Positions 49,307 to 58,646 of a stretch of DNA of 64,000 nt are shown here, one piece after another. This stretch comes from Geobacteraceae bacterium (GTDB lineage: Bacteria > Desulfobacterota > Desulfuromonadia > Geobacterales > Pseudopelobacteraceae): positions 20,922 to 84,921 of the forward strand of contig JANXZX010000101.1 of the NCBI GenBank assembly GCA_025355325.1, written 5' to 3'. Positions within the stretch are counted from its first letter, which is position 1. Every line of letters starts with the position of its first letter. The notes under the pieces were generated by a model, which saw only the letters and a list, made by a program, of their open reading frames with translations, ran no database searches and was not told the origin of the DNA. The translations under genes and the position numbers were made by a program.

Positions 49307-49484
49307 TTCTCTCCACCCTGACGTTAATTTTAAGGGCCTCCGGCGAGTTCCTTAATTGTGGGAATCAGTTTACTGTTTCAGGCAAACCCGCGTACTGAAG
49401 GCAGCACACCACAGCAGGGAGCGACCCCCGATTTTTTTAGCATTCCGCCCGGGCGCATCAACCAACGGGCAGGGTAGAGAGAAC
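49307..49484 (-). ncRNA. ssrS: Candidate 6S RNA
   Basis: ~178 nt; closing stem TTCTCTCTACCCTG/CAGGGTGGAGAGAA; 3' GGAGGCCCTTAAAATTAACGTC resembles E. coli 6S GAAGCCTTAAAACTGCGACG; followed by terminator. Confidence 0.65.
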
Positions 49485-49546
49485 AACGTTACGACTAATT
49501 ATTACTCCGATGGATTGAAGAATTCAAGATGTTTCGTATACGCGAA

Positions 49547-50560
49547 TCAGCGGTTCTGCAGAAAAAGTGTCAGATGTCCAATTTCGTTCATCATTTTCTC
49601 AAAACCCGGAAAAGTCAACGACTGAGGTCCATCGGAAAGCGCCTTTTCCGGCTCGGGATGAACTTCAACCAGCACTCCATCCGCTCCGGCAACCAGTGCA
49701 GCTTCGGCCATCGGCGCAACCAGAGAGCGCTTGCCGGTGGCGTGAGATGGATCAACCATGATCGGCAGATGCGACAGTTCCTTGATCAGCGGCACTATCG
49801 AAAGATCCAGCGTATTGCGGGTCGCCGTCTCAAATGTACGGATGCCCCGTTCACAGAGAATGACCTGGTCGTTCCCTTCCGCCAGAATGTATTCGGCAGC
49901 GGCAAGAAACTCTTCAACCGTGGCACTCATGCCGCGCTTTAAAAGTATCGGCTTACGGATTTTGCCCAATTCGCGCAGCAGGTCAAAGTTCTGCATATTG
50001 CGGGCGCCGACCTGTAGCAGATCAGCGTATTCGGCGACTAATCCGACATAATCGGGGCTCATTATTTCAGTCACTATCGGCAGACCGCTCGCTTTTCCGG
50101 CAATCGCCAAGAGCCGCAAACCCTCTTCGCGCAACCCCTGGAACGTGTGCGGCCCGGTGCGCGGCTTGAAAGCGCCACCGCGAAGCATATCGGCCCCGGT
50201 TTTTTTGACGAAGAGGGCCGTTTTAACAATCTGTTCCTCGCTTTCCACTGCGCAAGGACCGCCGACCACAACAGGGCGGCATCCCTGTCCGACTTTGACA
50301 CCCGCTACGTCAACAATGGTATCTTCCGGATGGAAATCGCGCGAAACCAGCTTATAGGGTTTGGAAACATGGATCACGCGCTGTACTCCCGGCAGTTCCA
50401 GTATTTTACTATCATCCACATAACCGTGGTTTCCCAGAACTCCGATGGCAGTTCGTTCACTTCCCGGAATAGGTTCAGCTCTGAAACCCATCTCCTGCAC
50501 TATTCTGCTAATGGCATCAACATCGGTCTGAGTGGCGTTATGGTTCATAACTATCAGCAT
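49547..50560 (-). CDS. aroF: 3-deoxy-7-phosphoheptulonate synthase
   Basis: VVVGGPCAVESEEQI; GGAFKPRTGPHTFQGL; PILLKRGMSATVEEFLAAAEYI; VDPSHATGKR. Confidence 0.93.
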   Translation of the reverse strand: MLIVMNHNATQTDVDAISRIVQEMGFRAEPIPGSERTAIGVLGNHGYVDDSKILELPGVQRVIHVSKPYKLVSRDFHPEDTIVDVAGVKVGQGCRPVVVGGPCAVESEEQIVKTALFVKKTGADMLRGGAFKPRTGPHTFQGLREEGLRLLAIAGKASGLPIVTEIMSPDYVGLVAEYADLLQVGARNMQNFDLLRELGKIRKPILLKRGMSATVEEFLAAAEYILAEGNDQVILCERGIRTFETATRNTLDLSIVPLIKELSHLPIMVDPSHATGKRSLVAPMAEAALVAGADGVLVEVHPEPEKALSDGPQSLTFPGFEKMMNEIGHLTLFLQNR

Positions 50561-50575
50561 TACATTGTCTCCGTT

Positions 50576-51265
50576 CTACTCGTGACGTTCCGACATTTTT
50601 TCAAGTTTATCCATTTGATGCACGACCACCCGATTCCCCTGAACTTCAATGATCCCCTCTTCCTTCAGCTTCTTGAAGGTGCGTGAAATCGTCTCGCTGG
50701 CGGTACCCAACCGGGAGGCCAGCTCGCCTTTTCTAATCCCCAGATCAATATAAGTAATGCCGCCGAAACTGGTCGAGCTCTCGGCGGCACGACGCACAAG
50801 GAAGGAGGCCAGCCGCGAAGTAACATCAGCAAAGGAGAGTTCCTCAATCTGGCGGGCAAACTGCCGCAGCATGAGTGAAAGCGATACCACCAGATTCAGG
50901 GCGAAGTTGGGATTATTGCTCATAAGCTCCATGAAGCCCTGCCGCGGCAAATAGAGGACATCCCCCGCTTCCATGGCACGGGCTTCAGCCGGATATTTGC
51001 CGTCACCAAAAAATGCTGCTTCGGCAAAGGTTTCGCGCGGCTTGACAAAATGGAGCACTTTCTCGCGCCCATCCGGCGACATACGGCAGAGCTTGATGCT
51101 GCCGGATACCAGCAGATAAAAGCCGGTTGCCTCTTCCCCTTCGCAGAAGAGAGTTTCGCCCTTTCTGAAAGTCCGGCGCACCGTAATCGCAGCCAGCTCG
51201 GCAAGATCAGCATCTTTCAAACCGGAAAAGAGCAGCGGTTTTTTTAATTGTTCAATCAGTTCCAT
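50576..51265 (-). CDS. Crp/Fnr family regulator
   Basis: cNMP-binding fold and C-terminal HTH (RKGELASRLGTASETISRTFKKLKEEGII). Confidence 0.92.
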   Translation of the reverse strand: MELIEQLKKPLLFSGLKDADLAELAAITVRRTFRKGETLFCEGEEATGFYLLVSGSIKLCRMSPDGREKVLHFVKPRETFAEAAFFGDGKYPAEARAMEAGDVLYLPRQGFMELMSNNPNFALNLVVSLSLMLRQFARQIEELSFADVTSRLASFLVRRAAESSTSFGGITYIDLGIRKGELASRLGTASETISRTFKKLKEEGIIEVQGNRVVVHQMDKLEKMSERHE

Positions 51266-51272
51266 GGAAGCA

Positions 51273-53282
51273 CTAAACCGATTTTTTGACAAATGCCGCA
51301 ATTTTGGTGGCCACCTGCGGTGTCGTAAATCCGAATTGTTCGGCCAGCACCTTGTCCGGAGCTGAAGCGCCGAAATGCTCTATGCCGATAAACAGCCCGT
51401 CACATCCGATCAGACTCCCCCAAGGCATACCTCGACCGGCCTCAAAAGCCACACGCGGAACACCGGCAGGAAGAAGCTGACTGCGATATTCTGCCGGCTG
51501 GGCAAGGAATGTTTCCAGGCACGGAACGGAGACAACGCGGGCTTTTATATTCTGTGAAGCAAGCAATGCTGTTGCTTCCACCGCCACATGAACTTCTGAG
51601 CCGCTGGCCATAATAACCACATCGGGAATGCCCTCCGGTGAAGTTACGGTGTAGCCCCCTTTGAGCGCGTCTGCCGGAATGAAAGATGATGATCGTGCTA
51701 TGACCGGAAGTTTCTGGCGGGTCAGAATCAACGCTGTCGGGCCGCTGTACTGAAGAGCGGCCTGCCAGGCAAGCGCAGTTTCAACTCCGTCAGCAGGACG
51801 GATAACCTGTAGTCCGGGAATCAGACGCAGCGAGGCAACATGCTCGATCGGCTGATGAGTCGGACCGTCTTCACCGACAAAGAAGGAATCATGGGTAAAG
51901 ATATAGATTGCCTGCTGGTTCATCAGGGCAGAGAGGCGCACCGCCGGACGGCAGTAGTCGGCAAAAACCAGGAACGTCGCGCCATATGGAATAAAGCAGC
52001 CATACAGTGCCATACCGTTCAGGATCGCACCCATGGCATGCTCACGAATACCGAAGTGCAGATTGCGCCCGATAAAGCTGGCGGCCTGAATTGACGAAGC
52101 CCCTTTAATATCGCTGTTATTGGATGGGGACAGATCAGCCGAACCGCCAACAACAGAGGGGATCAGCTCCGCCACCTTCTGCAGAACGGTTCCGGAAAGT
52201 GCCCGGGTTGCGCCATCCTTGCCGGCGATAACCGCCAGCAGTTCTTCAGACAGGTTCGCCGGCAAATGTTTATGCCACATCTTATCCCACAGTTTCGATT
52301 TTTCAGGGTTGGAGGCGTGCCAGGTTTCGAAACCGCGCTGCCAGGCTGCGTAGTGCTGTTTCACTTCTTCGACGCGCTGCTGGCAGGTATCCCGGACATC
52401 CTGTGGTATTACGAACGGAGCGACATCCCAACCAAGATTGGCACGGGTAGCGGCAATCTCATCTGCACCGAGCGGCGATCCGTGAGCACCGGACGATCCT
52501 TGACACTTGGGGCTGCCAAAGGCGATGTGAGTAGTAGCGATGATGATCGAAGGCTTGCCGGTTTCAGCCTTGGCGGCTGCGATGGCTGCCACAATCTGGT
52601 CGTTGTTGTGGCCATCAACCTTCTGTACATGCCACCCGCTGGCTATAAAACGGCCCTCTACATCTTCCGACCAGGCCAGATCGGTTTTTCCTTCAATGGT
52701 GATACTGTTGCTGTCATAGATGTAAATCAGGTTTCCCAGTTTGAGGTGACCTGCCAAAGCAGCGGCCTCGTAGCTAATCCCTTCCTGCAAACATCCGTCG
52801 CCAAGCAGGGTGTAAATGTAGTGGTTAACCGGCTTGAAGTCAGACGTATTAAATCGTTCAGCGGCCATTCTGGAAGCGATTCCCATGCCGACGCCATTTG
52901 CGAAACCCTGACCCAGTGGGCCGGTAGTAACTTCGACGCCGACAGTATGACCGAATTCCGGGTGACCCGGAGTCTTGCTCCCCCACTGACGGAAGTTTTT
53001 GATTTCATCCATCGGCAGGTCAAAACCGAACAGATGCAGCAGCGAATAAAGAAGCATCGAGCCATGACCGGCTGAAAGAATAAATCGGTCCCGGTTAGGC
53101 CAGCGTGGATCATCGGGATTAAATTCGAGAAAATTACCCCACAGAGCTACTGCACAGTCTGCGGCCCCCATCGGAAGACCGGGATGGCCGGAATTAGCCC
53201 GGTCAACCGCTTCGGCGGAGAGAATTCGGATGGCGTCGGAACAGCGCCGGGCCTTGTCTGCGGGAATCATGATGTGATGCAT
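51273..53282 (-). CDS. tkt: Transketolase
   Basis: [59 protein letters not shown]. Confidence 0.95.
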   Translation of the reverse strand: MHHIMIPADKARRCSDAIRILSAEAVDRANSGHPGLPMGAADCAVALWGNFLEFNPDDPRWPNRDRFILSAGHGSMLLYSLLHLFGFDLPMDEIKNFRQWGSKTPGHPEFGHTVGVEVTTGPLGQGFANGVGMGIASRMAAERFNTSDFKPVNHYIYTLLGDGCLQEGISYEAAALAGHLKLGNLIYIYDSNSITIEGKTDLAWSEDVEGRFIASGWHVQKVDGHNNDQIVAAIAAAKAETGKPSIIIATTHIAFGSPKCQGSSGAHGSPLGADEIAATRANLGWDVAPFVIPQDVRDTCQQRVEEVKQHYAAWQRGFETWHASNPEKSKLWDKMWHKHLPANLSEELLAVIAGKDGATRALSGTVLQKVAELIPSVVGGSADLSPSNNSDIKGASSIQAASFIGRNLHFGIREHAMGAILNGMALYGCFIPYGATFLVFADYCRPAVRLSALMNQQAIYIFTHDSFFVGEDGPTHQPIEHVASLRLIPGLQVIRPADGVETALAWQAALQYSGPTALILTRQKLPVIARSSSFIPADALKGGYTVTSPEGIPDVVIMASGSEVHVAVEATALLASQNIKARVVSVPCLETFLAQPAEYRSQLLPAGVPRVAFEAGRGMPWGSLIGCDGLFIGIEHFGASAPDKVLAEQFGFTTPQVATKIAAFVKKSV

Positions 53283-53302
53283 GGAAAATCCTTTCGTGTT
53301 AG

Positions 53303-54403
53303 TTATGTAAAGTGGTTAAAACCTTCATTCCTGATGCTAAACGGGGTTCCGTCCTGGTTGACAGCGACCACTCCGGCACAGCTTGACACTATACCAATAC
53401 GTGTCACCGCAACGCCACACTTTTTCACGCAATCGACAATTTTTTGCCGGTTGGAGCGATGGGCGGTGAAACAGAGTTCGTAATCTTCTCCTCCGGAAAG
53501 TGCCATCTGGTGAGGAAGAACGGGGAAATGTGCCGGGCAGGAGCGAAACGCGGAGGAAAGCGGCAGGTCGTCAATGATGATGCTGCCGCCAACGCCGGAT
53601 TGTTCGGCAATATGGCCGTAATCAGCCAAAACGCCATCGCTGATGTCAATCATCGCGGTAGGCAACCCGGCTTCAGTCAGAGCAAGGGCAACGGAAACAC
53701 GGGGAACAGGGTCAAGCAGTCGGGAGATAAGGGCATCTGCCCCTTCGACTCCGCTCAGGGAACGTGAACCGCTCTGGGAACGTGAATCCTGTTTGGCCGA
53801 ACCAGATGGCTGAGAACAAGGTGGCTGAGTGGAGTCGAAGCCCCGCTCGACAAGTTTCAACCCAAGCGCCGCATCCCCCAACGTTCCGGTTACCCAGATA
53901 TCATCGTCCGGCTGGGCCCCGGAGCGCCGAACGATCTTGTCGGGATGCTGTTCTCCCATAATTGTCACGGAAATAACCAGGCCGGACCGAGATGCACAGG
54001 TATCACCACCAATCAGGGCAACCTGATGTTCAGATGCCATCGCAAGGAAACCGCGCATTATTTCATCTATAAAATCAAGGGGAAGGTCAGAAGGAATCGC
54101 CAGGGAGAGCAATGCCCGGCGGGGAACGCCCCCCATGGCCGCAATATCGGAAATGCTGACGGCCAGTGATTTGCGCCCCAGACGGTAAGGGTCATGCCAG
54201 GAGCGGCGAAAATGCACATCCTCCAGCAGCATATCAGTGGAAGTCAACAGGTGCATACCTGATGGAGACACGGTCACTGCGGCATCATCGCCAATACCGG
54301 TAATTACTCCTTCATGAGCAACGACACCGGAGGTAATGCGGGAGATCAGGCCAAATTCACCAAGAGTGGCAAGTGCAGACGAAGAGGAGTGAGTCACAAT
54401 CAC
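53303..54403 (-). CDS. thiL: Thiamine-monophosphate kinase with in-frame low-complexity insertion
   Basis: [37 protein letters not shown]; insertion [32 protein letters not shown]. Confidence 0.9.
   Translation of the reverse strand: MIVTHSSSSALATLGEFGLISRITSGVVAHEGVITGIGDDAAVTVSPSGMHLLTSTDMLLEDVHFRRSWHDPYRLGRKSLAVSISDIAAMGGVPRRALLSLAIPSDLPLDFIDEIMRGFLAMASEHQVALIGGDTCASRSGLVISVTIMGEQHPDKIVRRSGAQPDDDIWVTGTLGDAALGLKLVERGFDSTQPPCSQPSGSAKQDSRSQSGSRSLSGVEGADALISRLLDPVPRVSVALALTEAGLPTAMIDISDGVLADYGHIAEQSGVGGSIIIDDLPLSSAFRSCPAHFPVLPHQMALSGGEDYELCFTAHRSNRQKIVDCVKKCGVAVTRIGIVSSCAGVVAVNQDGTPFSIRNEGFNHFT
53741..53843. repeat. Palindromic REP-like element inserted in thiL
   Basis: Inverted ends CTTCGACTCCGCTCAG / CTGAGTGGAGTCGAAG (one mismatch); internal repeat GGGAACGTGAA. 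Confidence 0.8.
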
Positions 54404-54525
54404 ATCATTTCTTTTGTATGGTTATAGTGCAGCGGAGAACGCGTTCTGATCACCGGATAATTCGGCGATACATTGTAGCGCACCAGACTTTAATCGCAAG
54501 CAAAATCCTCTCACGTTCATGTCGC

Positions 54526-54600
54526 GACCCTCGAAGGCTTTGCCTGACCCGCGAAGCTTTGAGCGGTCCTCCCGTTTGGTTGTGGAGGGTTTCGAGGGAC
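54526..54600. repeat. Intergenic inverted-repeat element
   Basis: GACCCTCGAA ... TTCGAGGGAC. Confidence 0.55.
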
Positions 54601-54723
54601 AAAGTTTATTTATTGATTAACTCGAACTTAAAGCGAAGTTAGTAAACGACCACTCTCAATCTACTAAATCAAGTGAATACGAGTATCTGAGATACGGCAA
54701 GAGGCATCAGCACCTCCTGCGTA

Positions 54724-54760
54724 AAAAAACCGGGGGGTGTTGTTCCCCCGGTTTTTACTA
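54724..54760 (-). terminator. Rho-independent terminator
   Basis: AAAAAACCGGGGG...CCCCCGGTTTTT. Confidence 0.8.
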
Positions 54761-54793
54761 GCTTTACAATCCCTTCTGATGGATCACGCTTCT

Positions 54794-54994
54794 TCATTTG
54801 TCTCGGGCAAGCACCCACTCGGCATCACATCCGGCATGGAACGGAAGCAGGCCATTGGCTACGATCTCCTTTTTGCTGAACCGTGTCGCCTTATACATTC
54901 CACACCATCCAGTTTCGTTCGACCAGTACCCACTCTTTTTATGGGCCTTAATTTTACTCGCTGAAAAAATTACATAATCATTCTGATCTGACAT
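54794..54994 (-). CDS. Small hypothetical protein
   Basis: 66-aa ORF MSDQNDYVIFSASKIKAHKKSGYWSNETGWCGMYKATRF... ending near a strong terminator; RBS-like AGGGGG. Confidence 0.55.
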   Translation of the reverse strand: MSDQNDYVIFSASKIKAHKKSGYWSNETGWCGMYKATRFSKKEIVANGLLPFHAGCDAEWVLARDK

Positions 54995-55390
54995 GCTTCC
55001 CCCTAAGGTTGCCCGACTCGAACCATGAACGTGAACACACTTCACTAAGCTCCATAGCTGCGCGCAGCAAGAATATTTAAAACGGTTCATTGTATCCAAC
55101 ATATTTAAAAAAATAAACCTTAATTTTTCAATCTATGAAAAAATGTGGAACTTAAATATATAGGGGGTCTCCGGGGACGTGTATATTTATCTACTAACGT
55201 AAACACCTTCGAGTCGCCAGTAGCTGTCAGTCCCCCCACGCTGTCAGCGACCACACTGACCCCGGCACGGAGGAGATTTAACTGTTAGCCGACCTCGGTT
55301 CCATGGTGCCCCATCAGGCGAACCGCCAAATGGCAGATGATACTTCACTAACAAGTGGCGACAAATCGCTGTGACTATTTCTCTGATTGT

Positions 55391-55582
55391 CTACACTAGC
55401 GAGAATTTAGCATCAAGCTCTCGCATTTGACGTAACTCTTTAATGAATTTTCCGCTGCCGAGTATTCTTACTTCGCGTAATTCTTCGTCCAGATACGCAA
55501 GAATGTCCTTTGTTATTGTCGCGAAATAATGTTGCAACGACCAGCCTGATATGCTAGTTTTTACGGGTTTACATTCAACCAT
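55391..55582 (-). pseudogene. Possible remnant of Y1/RAYT-type transposase C-terminus
   Basis: EELREVRILGSGKFIKEL resembles (D)ERILGSGEFV segment of REP-associated tyrosine transposases. Confidence 0.3.
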
Positions 55583-55601
55583 ATTATCAACTCAAAGGAG
55601 C

Positions 55602-56561
55602 ATGAACGTGAAAATCATTACCACTACGAAACTGATTACAGCCACACTCTGTATGGCAGCACTTGTAGGCTGCCAGGGCGGCTCCAATTCCGGCGGATCA
55701 AAGAGTGAAGGGAAAAAAGAGGGAAAAGTGCTGGCAGAAGTAAACAGTGGTACAATCACCACAGGAGATTTTGAGCGTGAGCTGAAAAATCTGCCCGAAT
55801 ATCTGAAAGCTATGGCCGATACACCTCAGGGGCGTAAGGAGATGTTGGATACAATCGTCATTCGCGAGTTAATTCTACAGCAGGCATCCAAAGACGGACT
55901 CGACAAGGGCCCTGAAATTGAGGAGAAACTGCAGGATCTCAGAAAACGTCTGATCGTTGAATCATTCCTCAAGAAAAAAGTTGAGGCTGACTCCAAAGTT
56001 TCTGATGAAGATTTGAAAAAGTTCTATGAGCAGAACAAAGATAAGTTCAAAGCCGGCGAACAAATCAAAGCCAGCCACATCCTGGTAAAAACCGAGGCCG
56101 AAGCAAAAGACATCGCAGCTAAACTGAAGTCCGGTGGAAATTTTGAAGAACTTGCCAAAAAAAGCTCCGTGGATTCCTCTGCTGCCAAAGGTGGCGATCT
56201 GGGATGGTTCGGTAAAGGAAGCATGGTGCCGGCATTTGAAAAAGCAGCCCTTGCTCTTAAGGAAGGTCAGATTTCAGATGTTGTTAAATCCGATTTCGGC
56301 TTCCATATTATTAAACTGACCGGTAAGCGTGCAGCTGGCATCCGCCCTCTGGAAGAGGTCAAAGACCAGATTAAAGCTGCCATTATGCCGACGAAGCAGC
56401 AGGAAATTTTTCAGAAGATCAAGGATGAGTTGAAAAAGACCGCCAAGATTTCGATAAAAGAAGATGTGCTGAACACCATCGGCGGCAATAAGGAAGAGCC
56501 GAAAGCGGACGCAAAGAAACCGGCAGAAGCCGCAAAACCGGCAGCACCCGAAAAGAAATAG
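55602..56561 (+). CDS. PpiC-type peptidylprolyl isomerase lipoprotein
   Basis: Lipobox LVGC; KASHILVKTEAEAKDIAAKLKSGGNFEELAKKSSVD...GGDLGWFGKGSMVPAFEKAAL. Confidence 0.92.
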   Translation: MNVKIITTTKLITATLCMAALVGCQGGSNSGGSKSEGKKEGKVLAEVNSGTITTGDFERELKNLPEYLKAMADTPQGRKEMLDTIVIRELILQQASKDGLDKGPEIEEKLQDLRKRLIVESFLKKKVEADSKVSDEDLKKFYEQNKDKFKAGEQIKASHILVKTEAEAKDIAAKLKSGGNFEELAKKSSVDSSAAKGGDLGWFGKGSMVPAFEKAALALKEGQISDVVKSDFGFHIIKLTGKRAAGIRPLEEVKDQIKAAIMPTKQQEIFQKIKDELKKTAKISIKEDVLNTIGGNKEEPKADAKKPAEAAKPAAPEKK

Positions 56562-56666
56562 CGACCGTCAATCCAGTTACCGACAGGTTTTAACCAAATC
56601 AGACCGGAAGTGCGGGTTTATTCCCCCTTCCGGTTTTGACATCTTTCTGAAGAAAAGAGCTCCCCC

Positions 56667-57740
56667 ATGAAACACCATACCTTGGCAGCGGTGACAACTT
56701 CTCTGGCCCTGCTTGTACTGGTTGGATGTGCCGGCAACGATTCAACTGTTTCCAAAGATCCGATGGCAGCAACACTCGCGTTGGGGGCAACAGCCCCCAC
56801 TTCTGACACTGCTAAAAAAACCGGAAAAGAAATCAATGCTATTGCGGCAATTGTCAATGATGCTGTCATTACCCTGAATGAGCTCAACCGGGAATCAGTG
56901 CCTGCGATCAACGATGCGGAGAAGAAAGGCACCTTAAATAACGCAGACCGGGCCAAAATCCGCCGCACCGTCCTTGATCACCTGATTGAAAAGAGTCTGA
57001 CCGAGCAAAAAATTAAGGAACTGAATATTCGAGTTTCCGAAGAAGAAATCCGTCAGGCAATAGATGATGTCCGCAAGCAGAACAACATTCCTTCACAAGA
57101 AGCTTTGGTGACGGCTCTGGCCAGCCAGGGCCTTTCTTTTGACCAGTACCGGACTCAGCTTCAGGAACAGCTCGAAAAGCTGAAACTGGTGAGCATGGAA
57201 GTTCGTGCCAAAGTTTTGGTGAGCGAGACCGAGATGCGAGACTACTATGCAGCCAATCTGGCAAAGTACACCGAGGAAGAGAGCTTCCGCGCCCGGCACA
57301 TATTTTTTAAAACGGGGGAAAAAGCGCCTCCGGCGGAAATACTGAAATCTCAGGCCACAGCTCTCGCTGTTCTGGCTGATGCCAAAGAAGGCAAAGATTT
57401 TGCCGACCTGGCAAAGAAATTTTCTGAAGACCCGGCAGCCCGTAAGGACGCTGGTGATCTGGGAAGCTTTAAAAAGGGAGACATGCAGCCGGAACTGGAG
57501 AAGGCCATCCTCTCCCTGAAACCGGGTGAAATCAGTGAATTGGTGAGAACCCCCATCGGATTGCACATCATTAAACTTGAAGCCAGAGTGGCAGGAGCAG
57601 CTAAGCCTTTTGAAGGTGTCAAGGCGGAGATTGAAGAAATTCTCTACCGCAAAAAATCGGAGGAACGCTTCAATCAATGGGCTAAAGAACTGCGCAGCAA
57701 AGCCAGTATTGAAATCAAGGACTTGGAACAACTGCACTAG
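56667..57740 (+). CDS. SurA-like peptidylprolyl isomerase lipoprotein
   Basis: Lipobox LVGC; SurA_N region; RARHIFFKTG...DAGDLGSFKKGDMQPELEKAI. Confidence 0.92.
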   Translation: MKHHTLAAVTTSLALLVLVGCAGNDSTVSKDPMAATLALGATAPTSDTAKKTGKEINAIAAIVNDAVITLNELNRESVPAINDAEKKGTLNNADRAKIRRTVLDHLIEKSLTEQKIKELNIRVSEEEIRQAIDDVRKQNNIPSQEALVTALASQGLSFDQYRTQLQEQLEKLKLVSMEVRAKVLVSETEMRDYYAANLAKYTEEESFRARHIFFKTGEKAPPAEILKSQATALAVLADAKEGKDFADLAKKFSEDPAARKDAGDLGSFKKGDMQPELEKAILSLKPGEISELVRTPIGLHIIKLEARVAGAAKPFEGVKAEIEEILYRKKSEERFNQWAKELRSKASIEIKDLEQLH

Positions 57741-57761
57741 TACGCATACCATTTCAAACAA

Positions 57762-57801
57762 AAAAACAGCCGCTGACCCGAAAAGGGAAGCGGCTGTTTT
57801 T
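57762..57801 (+). terminator. Rho-independent terminator
   Basis: AACAGCCGCT...AGCGGCTGTTTTTT. Confidence 0.9.
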
Positions 57802-57820
57802 TATTAATTTTCGGCTGCGG

Positions 57821-58561
57821 TTATTCCCGGCGACGAAGATGCCCCAAAAACTCCTCACAGGTAAGTTGCTTTTTCCTCACCAAGTGCGCTATTTCCCTGC
57901 TCATGGCAAGTTTTTCCCCTTCCTTCATTCCGTCCTTTAACAGAACAAAAATCGGGGTGTTACTGCCGTAAGGATATAAGCGAAACCGTTCCTGCAATTC
58001 GAACGCGGACATATCAGACAGCATCTGGCTGCTGAAGACCATATAAACCGGATGGATTGATGAAAGAGCCAGGGCTTCCTTGCCGGTATACGCTTTGACG
58101 GCTTCAAATCCCAATAATTCAATAGCTTTGGTCAGGCCCTCTTCGCCTGATCTTGAAACTATCATTGACTGTAGATCCCACGTTTCAGCCTCTTCGGTCA
58201 AGCCATAGACGGCCAGACGATCATGGAGGTACGTCTCATCTATCGGGAGGGTAAAAAAACCGGCAACCGGGAACACGCCGCCAACTTTTCCCATTTCACT
58301 GAGAAAAACAGGTAATACAGGAATATCACGGGTATCAGGGGACTTTTTAATGGTATGCAGCAAGCCCCAGCCACCATCGGAAAACGGCGATATATCAAGT
58401 ACGACCCCCAAGGGCCTTCCCGCAGCAAGGTTGTCGTACTGCTCTATTCGACAGACATAACCGCCGGCTTCCAGATATGACAAAAGCGTTTCTTCGCGTC
58501 CGGACCCCGGTTTAACACCAAGAATCCAAAGCTCTCTGCGTGGTTCCATGTTGGCTGCCAT
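57821..58561 (-). CDS. Degenerate receiver-like (pseudo-response regulator) protein
   Basis: Two receiver-like halves (GVVLDISPFSDGGWGLL, YMVFSSQMLSDMSAFEL). Confidence 0.55.
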   Translation of the reverse strand: MAANMEPRRELWILGVKPGSGREETLLSYLEAGGYVCRIEQYDNLAAGRPLGVVLDISPFSDGGWGLLHTIKKSPDTRDIPVLPVFLSEMGKVGGVFPVAGFFTLPIDETYLHDRLAVYGLTEEAETWDLQSMIVSRSGEEGLTKAIELLGFEAVKAYTGKEALALSSIHPVYMVFSSQMLSDMSAFELQERFRLYPYGSNTPIFVLLKDGMKEGEKLAMSREIAHLVRKKQLTCEEFLGHLRRRE

Positions 58562-58646
58562 AGTCGCTCCTGCTTATAAATGCATTGATCAATAAAATGT
58601 TCTCATAGCAGAAAACTGGACAATAAACCAGATTAATCCTCGGCTT

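Noticed and set aside
52266-53075. 269-codon + strand ORF
   Set aside because: Antisense to transketolase, which has clear motifs.
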